Shown here: positions 1 to 5,202 of the stretch, piece after piece
Numbering within the stretch: the stretch's first letter is position 1
Layout of the letters: each line of letters starts with the position of its first letter
Assembly (NCBI GenBank): GCA_016210375.1
Contig: JACQUH010000116.1
Location: 1 to 5,202, forward strand
Length of the DNA stretch: 5,202 nucleotides
Source of the DNA: Chloroflexota bacterium
Lineage (GTDB): Bacteria; Chloroflexota; Dehalococcoidia; Lucifugimonadales; JACPCL1
Direction of reading: 5' to 3'
Made by a program: the position numbers and the translations under genes
The notes under the pieces: model-generated
Told to the model about the DNA's origin: nothing
What the model saw: only the letters and a program-made list of their open reading frames with translations
Database searches by the model: none

Positions 1-49
1 ACTACCACGGAGCAAGGCTAGTGTGGTGAATCCAAAGATCGTTACAAAA

Positions 50-125
50 GTCATTCTGAGCGTTAGCGAAGAATCTGGGGAGGGGTCTCCCACCACTCCA
101 GATGCTTCACTTCGTACAGCATGAC
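50..125. repeat. MITE-like inverted repeat, copy 1 (upstream of atpE)
   Basis: The left arm (50-78, beginning GTCATTCTGAGCG and ending GAAGAATCTGG) is nearly the reverse complement of the right arm (98-125, beginning CCAGATGCTTC and ending CAGCATGAC). The arms would fold into one long imperfect hairpin with a G-rich/C-containing centre (GGGGAGGGG against TCTCCC). No transposase is encoded, so it is a non-autonomous element or REP/BIME-like palindrome. A diverged, larger copy with the same termini lies at 1684-1816. From memory, sequences with the GTCATTCTGAGC...GAAGAATCT signature are common intergenic repeats in Chloroflexota and other environmental bacteria. Bases 1-49 hold nothing I can assign. 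Confidence 0.8.
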
Positions 126-170
126 AGACTGTGGCGCCCATTACTTGACGAATTAGCGAGACAGGACACT

Positions 171-177
171 AGGAGGA
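171..177 (+). promoter_or_regulatory. Strong Shine-Dalgarno of atpE
   Basis: AGGAGGA sits four bases (from the end of AGGAGG) ahead of the ATG at 181. It is close to the perfect anti-SD complement and fixes the atpE start. A strong site fits the need for many c subunits per complex. A TTGACG at 145-150 has no convincing -10 partner, so I do not call a promoter. Confidence 0.8.
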
Positions 178-180
178 ACC

Positions 181-411
181 ATGGACTCAGATGCAGCGCG
201 ACTTCTGGCGGCAGGCATTGCGGCTGGCCTGGGCATGTTGGGGCCCGGTATTGGTATCGGTATTCTGGGCGCCGGGGCGCTGAACGCCATTGGGCGCAAC
301 CCCGAGGCCCGGGGGCCCATCTTGACCAACATGATCCTGGCCATCGCCTTCGCTGAGGCCCTGGGCATCTATGCTCTTATTGTTGCCATCATCCTGGCCC
401 TGGTAGCATAG
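181..411 (+). CDS. atpE: F1Fo ATP synthase subunit c (proteolipid, proton type)
   Basis: Membrane rotor subunit: copies form the Fo c-ring that carries protons and turns the gamma shaft. The 76 residues match the usual 70-80. The protein is a two-helix hairpin: helix 1 about 8-36 with the glycine repeat GPGIGIGILGAG (21-32), polar loop R39-N40-P41 that contacts gamma/epsilon, and helix 2 about 47-75. The ion-binding carboxylate is E59 in FAEALGIY. The Na+-type rings of the Ilyobacter/Propionigenium kind have Q in the GxGxGQG position and S/T after the glutamate; here these are I26 and A60, so proton coupling is inferred. The start is set by the AGGAGGA 4 bases upstream. It is expected to follow atpB, which is not recognisable in the 180 bases upstream, and is separated from atpF by 149 bases of stem-loops. 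Confidence 0.97.
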   Translation: MDSDAARLLAAGIAAGLGMLGPGIGIGILGAGALNAIGRNPEARGPILTNMILAIAFAEALGIYALIVAIILALVA

Positions 412-429
412 CGCGGTGCAGAGCGGGAA

Positions 430-484
430 CCGCTTCTTCCCTTTGGGGGAGAAGCGGCAGGTGAGGGCAGGTTGCGCCCTCACC
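430..484 (+). promoter_or_regulatory. Two strong tandem stem-loops downstream of atpE
   Basis: Stem-loop 1: 430-441 (CCGCTTCTTCCC) pairs with 446-457, 12 bp with one T-G wobble and a 4-base loop. Stem-loop 2: 460-468 (GGTGAGGGC) pairs perfectly with 476-484, 9 bp with a 7-base loop. No T-tract follows either stem, so neither is a classic Rho-independent terminator. Position directly after the gene for the most abundant subunit suggests mRNA 3'-end protection or processing that would favour atpE over atpF; this is inference. They may equally be degenerate intergenic repeats. Confidence 0.6.
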
Positions 485-503
485 CCTTCGGCAGGCTCAG
501 GGC
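484..503. repeat. REP-like intergenic motif
   Basis: CCCTTCGGCAGGCTCAGGGC resembles, with one base different, the widespread bacterial intergenic motif I remember as CCCTTCGACAGGCTCAGGGC. Its last five bases (499-503) also pair with 512-516 in a small stem-loop, followed at once by another (TTCCC 517-521 with GGGAA 527-531). The atpE-atpF gap is therefore structured from 430 to 531. Family identification rests on memory. Confidence 0.45.
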
Positions 504-560
504 AGGTTCTGGCCCTTTCCCAGCCAGGGAACGGGGATTAGTCATAAGGGAAGGGCGGGC

Positions 561-1064
561 ATGGCAGAGCTAGGTTTCCACTGGCCCAGTCTCATAGTCT
601 ATCTATTAAACTTTACCCTCCTCCTGGTCATCCTGTACCTGGTGGCGTACAAGCCTATCCTCAGGGTGCTGGACCAGCGCTCCAACAACATCCGGGAGAG
701 CCTGGAGCAGGCGGAGCGCGCCCAGAAGGAGGCGGCGGAACGCCAGGCCCAGTTTGAGCGGCAGCTTGCCGAGGCCCGCCGGGGCACCCAGGCGCAGCTT
801 GAAGAGGCGCAGAAGCGGATCACCCAGTACGAGCAGCAGCAGAAGGAGCGAGCCGACCAGATCGTCGGCGAGGAGCTCAATCGCGCCCGCTCGGAGATCC
901 AGCGAGAGCGCGACATGGCGGTGGAGGAGTTGCGAGCGCAGTTCGGCGACCTGGCCATCACGGCGGCGGAGCGTGTGGTGCGGCGCTCCCTGGACTCCAC
1001 GGCCCACCGGGAGATCATAGACGAGGTGCTGCGGGAGGGCGGCGCCCTGGACAGGAGAAGGTAG
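561..1064 (+). CDS. atpF: F1Fo ATP synthase subunit b
   Basis: Peripheral stalk subunit that ties the Fo membrane sector to F1 and resists rotation. The 167 residues match the family (about 155-175). A single N-terminal membrane helix spans about 10-30 (starting SLIVYLLNFTLLLV), followed by the family hallmark KPILRVLDQR (31-40). A long, highly charged, Q/E/R-rich coiled coil runs about 40-125, and the C-terminal delta-binding part is about 129-160 (GDLAITAAERVVRRSLD, 129-145). It begins after a 149-base structured gap with only a modest purine-rich SD (AAGGGAAGGG, about 547-556); no earlier in-frame start gives a sensible protein. It ends 3 bases before atpH, so the two are probably translationally coupled. 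There is one b gene here and no sign of a b/b' pair or a b-delta fusion. Confidence 0.96.
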   Translation: MAELGFHWPSLIVYLLNFTLLLVILYLVAYKPILRVLDQRSNNIRESLEQAERAQKEAAERQAQFERQLAEARRGTQAQLEEAQKRITQYEQQQKERADQIVGEELNRARSEIQRERDMAVEELRAQFGDLAITAAERVVRRSLDSTAHREIIDEVLREGGALDRRR

Positions 1065-1067
1065 GCC

Positions 1068-1607
1068 ATGCCCAAGGCGCCCTCTGCCAAGCGCTACGCC
1101 CGGGCCGCCTTTGACATCGCCCGGGAGTCCGGCCAGATAGAGCGGTGGGCCGAGGACCTGGCCCGCGCCCTGGAGGCCCTGCAAGACCAGGAGCTCCTGG
1201 CCTACCTGGAGTCTCCCAAGCTCGCCGCAGCCGAACGGGTGGACCTGATTCGCCGGGCGGCGTCGGCCCTGAACCCCATGGCGGTGAACCTGCTGGCCCT
1301 GCTGGCAACCAAGAACCGGCTGGCCCTGCTGCCCGGCGTGTACGAAGAGTACCAGGCCCTGGCCGATGCCCACTACGGCCGCATCCGCGCCCAGGTCGCA
1401 ACGGCGGTGCCGCTGGAGTCGGGCCAGGGAGACCGCATCAAACGGCAGTTGGAGGAGATGCTGGGGCAAGAGGTGGTCATCTCCTCCAGGGTGGACCCCG
1501 AGGTCCTGGGCGGCGTCGTCGCACGGGTGGGAGACCGCCTCATTGACGGGAGCCTGCGGGGGCGGCTCGTTGCGCTCAGGCGGCACCTGGCAGAGGCGCG
1601 GGGATAA
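1068..1607 (+). CDS. atpH: F1 ATP synthase subunit delta (OSCP family)
   Basis: Sits on top of the alpha3beta3 hexamer and binds the C-terminal end of b, completing the peripheral stalk. The 179 residues are the usual length. The N-terminal helical domain is about 5-105 (opening with SAKRYARAAFDIA, 6-18), and the C-terminal domain carries the family signature GGVVARVGDRLIDGSLRGRL (148-167). The SD AGGAGAAGG (1053-1061) lies inside the end of atpF, which favours coupled translation with b. Unlike many operons, where atpA follows directly, 234 bases holding an inverted repeat separate it from atpA. Bases 1608-1683 show nothing else I can assign. Confidence 0.95.
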   Translation: MPKAPSAKRYARAAFDIARESGQIERWAEDLARALEALQDQELLAYLESPKLAAAERVDLIRRAASALNPMAVNLLALLATKNRLALLPGVYEEYQALADAHYGRIRAQVATAVPLESGQGDRIKRQLEEMLGQEVVISSRVDPEVLGGVVARVGDRLIDGSLRGRLVALRRHLAEARG

Positions 1608-1683
1608 GGCTGGCCCTGTTCATGTCGGTCAGCGCCAGGAGCAATGGAGCCGATGCAACCTTTAACAGACGACCCTCCGCCTT

Positions 1684-1816
1684 TGTCATTCTGAACGAGT
1701 TCCGACGACAGTCGGGACATCGTGAAGAATCCAAGGCGTTGGCTCAACGAGAAACCACGCGCGATGGGCAAGCGCCTTAGATGCTTCGTCCCGACCAGTC
1801 GGGACTCAGCATGACA
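1684..1816. repeat. MITE-like inverted repeat, copy 2 (between atpH and atpA)
   Basis: The termini TGTCATTCTGA (1684-1694) and TCAGCATGACA (1806-1816) are inverted repeats with one mismatch, and the inner blocks GAAGAATC (1724-1731) and the AGATGCTTC segment (1779-1787) match those of copy 1 at 50-125. Each arm carries its own hairpin: TTCCGAC/GTCGGGA (1700-1706/1711-1717) and GTCCCGAC/GTCGGGAC (1788-1795/1798-1805). The centre adds AAGGCG/CGCCTT (1733-1738/1773-1778). The whole would fold as a branched cruciform. There is no coding capacity; it ends 25 bases before the atpA start. Confidence 0.8.
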
Positions 1817-1819
1817 GCA

Positions 1820-1837
1820 AAGAGACAATAGAGGTGA
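1820..1837 (+). promoter_or_regulatory. atpA leader: AAGAGACAA plus Shine-Dalgarno
   Basis: GAGGTGA (1831-1837) is a strong SD four bases before the ATG at 1842 and decides that start. Just ahead lies AAGAGACAA (1820-1828), which recurs at exactly the same distance before atpD. The leader is A-rich and looks unstructured, unlike the repeat before it. Confidence 0.65.
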
Positions 1838-1841
1838 CCTT

Positions 1842-3356
1842 ATGACAACGCGGGGTCAGGACATCGCGGCGGTAATCAAACGCCAGATCCAGGAGTTCGG
1901 CGCCGCCGTCAGCATGGTGGACGTGGGAGTTGTGACCGAGGTGGGCGATGGCATCGCCCGAATCCACGGCCTCTCCGGCGCGAAGTACACGGAGCTGCTC
2001 CAGTTTCCAGGGGACGTCATCGGCATGGCCATGAACCTGGAAGAGGACAGCGTGGCCGCCGTCATCCTGGGCGATGATAGCAAGATCAAAGAGGGGGACG
2101 AGGTACGCTCCACGGGCCGCATCGCCGAGGTGCCCGTGGGCGATGCCCTGGTGGGCCGCGTGGTGGATGCCCTGGGCCGCCCGGTGGACGGCAAGGGGCC
2201 CATCAGGACTTCCACGACCCGCCCAGTGGAGCGCGTGGCCCCCAACGTGGTGACACGGCAGGCCGTCAACGTACCGGTGCAGACCGGCATCAAGGCCATT
2301 GACTCCATGATCCCCATTGGCCGCGGCCAGCGGGAGCTGATCATCGGCGACCGCTCCACGGGCAAGAGCGCCGTCGCCCTGGACACCATCGTCAACCAGA
2401 AGGGCGGCGACCTCATCTGCATCTACGTGGCCATCGGCCAGCGGGTGGGAAAAGTCGCGCAGACGGTGGCCACCCTGGAGCAGTACGGCGCCATGGAGCA
2501 TACCATTGTGGTGGCGGCCAACGCCTCCGACCCTGTGGCCCTCCAGTACATGGCCCCCTATGCCGGCTGCTCCATGGGCGAGGAGTTCATGGAGCGGGGC
2601 AAGGACGCCCTGATCGTGTACGACGACCTGTCCAAACACTCGTGGGCATACCGCCAGCTCTCCCTTTTGCTGCGCCGGCCCCCGGGGCGGGAGGCCTACC
2701 CCGGCGACGTCTTCTACCTGCACAGCCGGCTGCTGGAGCGGGCGGCGCGCCTGGACAAGGAGCACGGCGGCGGCTCGCTCACGGCCCTGCCTATTATTGA
2801 GACCCTGGCCGGCGACGTCTCCGCCTACATCCCCACCAACGTCATCTCCATCACCGACGGGCAAATCTACCTGGAGACAGACCTCTTCAACGCAGGTACG
2901 CGTCCAGCGGTGAACGTGGGTCTTTCGGTCTCCCGCGTGGGCGGCTCTGCCCAGCGGCGGGCCATGCGCCGGGTGGCCGGACGGTTGCGCCTGGACCTGG
3001 CCCAATACCGCTCCCTGGTGGCTTTTGCCCAGTTTGGCGCCTCAGACCTGGACGCCGCTACACGCTCCCAGTTGGAACGGGGGCAGCGCATCAGCGAGGT
3101 GCTCAAACAGCTCCAGTACCAGCCTTTGACCCTGGAGAAGCAGGTGACCATCCTGTACGCCGTCATCAACGGCCTGATGGACGACGTGCCCATCAGCCGC
3201 GTCCAGTCCTGGGAGAGTGGCTTCCACTCCTACATGGAGAGCAATAGTCCCGGCGTGCTCCAGAAGATTGCCGCCACCTTTGACCTGGACGCCGACACAG
3301 AGAAGGCGCTGGTGGAGGCCATCAAGGGGTTCAAAGGGACCTTCAAGCTGGACTAA
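1842..3356 (+). CDS. atpA: F1 ATP synthase subunit alpha
   Basis: Non-catalytic nucleotide-binding subunit, three per F1, alternating with beta. The 504 residues are full length. The N-terminal beta-barrel domain is about 25-93; the nucleotide-binding domain about 95-375 has Walker A GDRSTGKS (169-176), Walker B ALIVYDDLS (256-264) and the block RRPPGREAYPGDVFYLHSRL (278-297). The subunit signature PAVNVGLSVSRVGGSAQ (355-371) includes R365, the conserved arginine that reaches into the catalytic site of beta. The C-terminal helical domain is about 380-504. In Walker A, S172 and S176 replace the Q and T of Escherichia coli alpha; K175 is kept and the site should still bind nucleotide. The start is set by GAGGTGA 4 bases upstream. 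A small acidic gene, not atpG, follows after 36 bases. Confidence 0.98.
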   Translation: MTTRGQDIAAVIKRQIQEFGAAVSMVDVGVVTEVGDGIARIHGLSGAKYTELLQFPGDVIGMAMNLEEDSVAAVILGDDSKIKEGDEVRSTGRIAEVPVGDALVGRVVDALGRPVDGKGPIRTSTTRPVERVAPNVVTRQAVNVPVQTGIKAIDSMIPIGRGQRELIIGDRSTGKSAVALDTIVNQKGGDLICIYVAIGQRVGKVAQTVATLEQYGAMEHTIVVAANASDPVALQYMAPYAGCSMGEEFMERGKDALIVYDDLSKHSWAYRQLSLLLRRPPGREAYPGDVFYLHSRLLERAARLDKEHGGGSLTALPIIETLAGDVSAYIPTNVISITDGQIYLETDLFNAGTRPAVNVGLSVSRVGGSAQRRAMRRVAGRLRLDLAQYRSLVAFAQFGASDLDAATRSQLERGQRISEVLKQLQYQPLTLEKQVTILYAVINGLMDDVPISRVQSWESGFHSYMESNSPGVLQKIAATFDLDADTEKALVEAIKGFKGTFKLD

Positions 3357-3392
3357 GGGGCGCCGCAGCCCCATACGAAGCCAGGAGGAGAT

Positions 3393-3617
3393 ATGACACT
3401 CGTAGAGGAAGCGCTCAGGCTGCTCAAAGGCAAGCAGGTCGTGGTGGTCACGAGCCTGGAGAGCGACGGTTTCCTTCAGGAGATTGTGGGCGAGCTGCTA
3501 GACGGCGGGGACGGGTACCTGGTGGTGAAGCAGGCGGAAGAGGAATCCCCTACCGTCATCAATACCGCCTTTGTCGCCTGGATTTACGAGGAGACCGAGG
3601 AGGAGGAGGACACGTAG
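3393..3617 (+). CDS. Small acidic protein of unknown function between alpha and gamma (possible Sm/SH3-like fold)
   Basis: This 74-residue protein is not a canonical ATP synthase subunit and I do not recognise a family. It is convincingly a gene: AGGAGG (3383-3388) precedes the ATG by four bases, it is collinear with the operon, and atpG begins 24 bases after its stop. It is very acidic (18 D/E against 4 K/R) and ends in the tail EETEEEEDT. There is no signal peptide, membrane helix or cysteine. A short N-terminal helix (about 2-12) is followed by alternating hydrophobic stretches likely to be strands: QVVVVT (15-20), about 27-36, GYLVVKQ (41-47), TVIN (54-57), AFVAWIY (59-65). The spacing recalls an Sm/Hfq-like or SH3-like small barrel; that is inference. 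The strong negative charge argues against simple RNA binding and fits a partner-binding, assembly or inhibitory role at F1, which is speculative. It is cytoplasmic by sequence. Confidence 0.85.
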   Translation: MTLVEEALRLLKGKQVVVVTSLESDGFLQEIVGELLDGGDGYLVVKQAEEESPTVINTAFVAWIYEETEEEEDT

Positions 3618-3641
3618 CCCCCTTGAGGGAAGGTACCTACC

Positions 3642-4499
3642 ATGCCCAACGTCCGAACCATTCGCCGGCGCATACGCAGCGTTCAGAACACCGCCAAGAT
3701 CACCAAGGCGATGCAGATGATCGCGGCCTCCAAAATGCGGCGGGCCCAGTTGGCCACCATCGCCGGGCGGCCCTACGCCCAGAAGATCCGGGACGTTTTG
3801 GCGGACCTCGCCGCCCAGCCTGTGGAGGGCGATGCCATCCATCCCCTGCTGCAAAAGCGAGAGGTGAAGCGCATCCAGCTCATCCACATCACCCCGGACC
3901 GCGGGCTGTGCGGCGGACTGCCCGCCAACCTCAACCGGGCCGCGGGCCAGTTCATCCTGGGCCGCCAGGCCCCGGTGAGCGTGGTCACCGTGGGCCGCAA
4001 GGGGCGGGACTTCATGGTCCGCGCCAGCCGGGATGTGCGCGCCGTGTTCACCGACACGAACGACCGCCCAGGCATCGCGGACATCTCGCCCGTGGCTCGC
4101 CTGGCTATAGACGACTACACCAGCGGCGCGGTGGACCAGGTCGTCCTGACATACTCCCAGTTCATCAACACCTCTTTGCAGCGCCCGGTGGTGGAGCAGC
4201 TTTTGCCCGTGGAGCCGGCGCCGCTGGCCGCCTCCCAGGCGGTGGGCTACATTTACGAGCCTGCCAGTCTGCGGGTGCTGGGGGCGCTGCTGCCCCGCTT
4301 CGTGGAGATGCAGATCTACCACGCCCTCCTGGAGGCCATCGCCAGCGAGCAATCAGCCCGCATGGTTGCCATGCAAAACGCCACAGACAACGCCCTGGAG
4401 CTGATAGACTCGCTGACGCTGCTGATGAACAAGGTGCGTCAGGAGGCCATCACGCGGGAGCTGCTGGACATCGTTGGCGGCGTGGCGGCGCTGGAGTGA
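3642..4499 (+). CDS. atpG: F1 ATP synthase subunit gamma
   Basis: Central rotor shaft: its coiled coil of N- and C-terminal helices turns inside alpha3beta3 and its globular part sits on the c-ring. The 285 residues are normal. The N-terminal helix carries the signature ITKAMQMIAASKMRRAQ (20-36). The Rossmann-like middle has DRGLCGGLPANLNR (86-99) and YSQFINTSLQRP (171-182). The C-terminal helix carries ATDNALELIDSLTLLMNKVR (247-266) and QEAITRELLDIVGG (267-280). There is no cysteine-pair redox insert of the chloroplast type. The SD GAGGGAAGG (3625-3633) lies 8 bases before the ATG. It ends 176 bases before atpD, an unusually long gap filled with stem-loops. Confidence 0.97.
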   Translation: MPNVRTIRRRIRSVQNTAKITKAMQMIAASKMRRAQLATIAGRPYAQKIRDVLADLAAQPVEGDAIHPLLQKREVKRIQLIHITPDRGLCGGLPANLNRAAGQFILGRQAPVSVVTVGRKGRDFMVRASRDVRAVFTDTNDRPGIADISPVARLAIDDYTSGAVDQVVLTYSQFINTSLQRPVVEQLLPVEPAPLAASQAVGYIYEPASLRVLGALLPRFVEMQIYHALLEAIASEQSARMVAMQNATDNALELIDSLTLLMNKVRQEAITRELLDIVGGVAALE

Positions 4500-4513
4500 T
4501 AACACGCTGCTAG

Positions 4514-4541
4514 GTAGGGGCGCAGCACGCTGCGCCCCTAC
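4514..4541. repeat. Perfect 12-bp hairpin repeat between atpG and atpD
   Basis: GTAGGGGCGCAG (4514-4525) and CTGCGCCCCTAC (4530-4541) are exact reverse complements around the loop CACG. No T-tract follows directly. From memory, GTAGGGGCG...CGCCCCTAC hairpins are a frequent dispersed intergenic repeat in Chloroflexota and other GC-rich genomes, so it is probably a mobile or REP-like palindrome rather than a dedicated terminator. Starting 15 bases after the atpG stop, it could also protect or pause the upstream transcript. Confidence 0.75.
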
Positions 4542-4579
4542 AGAATTCGGCAAATGCGGCCTCCTGTGGCCTTTTTCAC

Positions 4580-4625
4580 CCCAGCCTGAAGGCTGGGCCA
4601 TGAAGCCGCCCCCTTCAGGGGGCGG
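4580..4625 (+). promoter_or_regulatory. Two adjacent GC-rich stem-loops upstream of atpD
   Basis: CCCAGCC (4580-4586) pairs with GGCTGGG (4591-4597) around TGAA, and CCGCCCCC (4606-4613) pairs perfectly with GGGGGCGG (4618-4625) around TTCA. Only 8 bases separate them. No T-run follows, so termination is not predicted; a weak GGCC/GGCC stem (4558-4571) just upstream is followed by TTTTT (4572-4576) but is too short to call a terminator. They could be processing sites, or hairpins left at the end of an IS200/IS605-like element; no transposase is present, so that is only a possibility. Confidence 0.55.
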
Positions 4626-4653
4626 TGCCAAAGCGAGTTTTGAGATAGTTACT

Positions 4654-4668
4654 AAGAGACAAAGGTGG
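4654..4668 (+). promoter_or_regulatory. atpD leader: AAGAGACAA plus Shine-Dalgarno
   Basis: AAGAGACAA (4654-4662) is followed by the SD-like AAGGTGG (4662-4668), seven bases before the ATG at 4676. The 9-mer and its 13-base distance to the start codon are the same as upstream of atpA. Confidence 0.55.
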
Positions 4669-4675
4669 ACTCAAC

Positions 4676-5202
4676 ATGGCAGAGGGATCCAGAGGCAAAG
4701 TCGTCCAGATCATGGGCACGGTGGTGGACGTGGAGTTCCCCCCGGAGCAGCTCCCGGCCCTCTTCAATGGCCTGGAGTGCGAGCTGAACGGGCAGAAGCT
4801 GGTGCTGGAGGTGGAGCAGCACGTGGGCAACAACTGGGTGCGCTGCCTCACCATGGGCGCTACCGATGGCCTTGCCCGGGGCACTACGGTGGTCGACACG
4901 GGCAAAGCCATCGCCGTCCCCGTGGGGCACGGGACGCTGGGCAGGCTGTTCAACGTGACCGGCCAGCCCCTGGACTCCCTGGGCGACGTGCCTTCCGAGG
5001 AGTACTGGCCTATCCACCGGGAGGCTCCCCAGTTCGCCGAGCAGTCCACCAGCACCCAGATGCTGGAGACGGGCGTCAAGGTCATTGACCTCATCGCCCC
5101 CTTCACCCGCGGCGGCAAGATCGGGGCCTACGGCGGCGCCGGCGTCGGTAAAACGGTGATTATCATGGAGCTCATCCGCAACATCGCCACGGTGCACAAG
5201 GG
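4676..5202 (+). CDS. atpD: F1 ATP synthase subunit beta, N-terminal part (cut by window end)
   Basis: Catalytic subunit of F1, three per complex, making or splitting ATP. The window shows 175 codons plus two bases of an expected 460-480. The N-terminal beta-barrel opens with GKVVQIMGTVVDVEF (7-21) and runs to about 80. Then come LGRLFNVTGQPLDSLG (88-103, the block before the nucleotide domain), ETGVKVIDLIAPFTRGGKIG (131-150) and the Walker A GGAGVGKT (153-160) with K159 and T160, followed by MELIRNIA (164-171). Walker B, the catalytic glutamate and the C-terminal domain lie beyond the window. The start is supported by AAGGTGG seven bases upstream and by N-terminal alignment with the family. 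atpC would be expected to follow. Confidence 0.97.
   Translation, partial: MAEGSRGKVVQIMGTVVDVEFPPEQLPALFNGLECELNGQKLVLEVEQHVGNNWVRCLTMGATDGLARGTTVVDTGKAIAVPVGHGTLGRLFNVTGQPLDSLGDVPSEEYWPIHREAPQFAEQSTSTQMLETGVKVIDLIAPFTRGGKIGAYGGAGVGKTVIIMELIRNIATVHK

Noticed and set aside
1..21. A six-codon open stretch ending in TAG (TTTEQG) that could be the last residues of atpB.
   Set aside because: Position fits, but six residues carry no recognisable subunit a signature and other frames are equally possible.
2..124. Open frame running from the window start into the repeat and stopping at its right end.
   Set aside because: Its second half is only the translation of the inverted repeat; nothing resembles a known protein.
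145..173. TTGACG as a possible -35 box before atpE.
   Set aside because: No acceptable -10 at 16-18 bases, and the start of transcription would fall at or inside the ribosome binding site.
102..356. 84-codon + strand ORF overlapping atpE.
   Set aside because: It starts inside the repeat arm, overlaps atpE in another frame and has no SD; shadow ORF.
606..1586. 326-codon antisense ORF across atpF and atpH.
   Set aside because: A product of high GC codon bias on the opposite strand; the + strand genes are unmistakable.
1806..3005. 399-codon antisense ORF over atpA.
   Set aside because: Lies opposite a conserved gene, H/G/V/D-rich shadow composition, no family features.
3623..4513. 296-codon ORF in another + frame over atpG.
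   Set aside because: Low-complexity G/P/R/A-rich translation; atpG is clearly the real frame.
4558..4576. GGCC stem followed by TTTTT as a Rho-independent terminator after atpG.
   Set aside because: The stem is only 4 bp with a 6-base loop, too weak, and it would cut atpD off from the operon.

Overview
The window is an internal segment of a bacterial F1Fo ATP synthase operon, with every gene on the + strand. The order is atpE (c) - atpF (b) - atpH (delta) - atpA (alpha) - a small acidic gene of unknown function - atpG (gamma) - atpD (beta, cut by the window end). atpB (a) would be expected just upstream and atpC (epsilon) downstream; neither is visible as a recognisable gene here. Base composition is GC-rich with strong G/C preference at third codon positions. 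Subunit sequences plus the kinds of intergenic repeats suggest a Chloroflexota-like organism (Dehalococcoidia/SAR202 type). That placement is an impression from memory and not proven by the window.

Region by region: 1-180 is a noncoding lead-in holding a MITE-like inverted repeat and the strong ribosome binding site of atpE. atpE (181-411) is followed by a 149-base gap packed with four consecutive stem-loops, one carrying a REP-like motif. atpF and atpH are tightly coupled (3-base gap). A 234-base gap before atpA holds a second, larger copy of the 1-180 inverted repeat. atpA is followed after 36 bases by a 74-codon acidic gene (3393-3617), and atpG starts 24 bases after that. A 176-base gap between atpG and atpD holds three strong stem-loops, the first a perfect 12-bp hairpin. 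atpD runs off the end after 175 codons, just past its Walker A motif.

Functionally the genes build one machine. c and b form part of the membrane Fo sector; delta, alpha, gamma and beta form most of F1. The c subunit has the proton-type ion site rather than the sodium-type one. Catalytic and regulatory nucleotide-site motifs in alpha and beta look intact, so the enzyme should be active.

The unusual parts are (1) the small acidic, possibly Sm/SH3-like protein inserted between alpha and gamma, which is not a canonical F1Fo subunit; (2) unrelated palindromic repeats in every long gap of an otherwise housekeeping operon; and (3) a 9-base sequence (AAGAGACAA) placed at the identical distance before the alpha and beta start codons, with a shorter related match before c.
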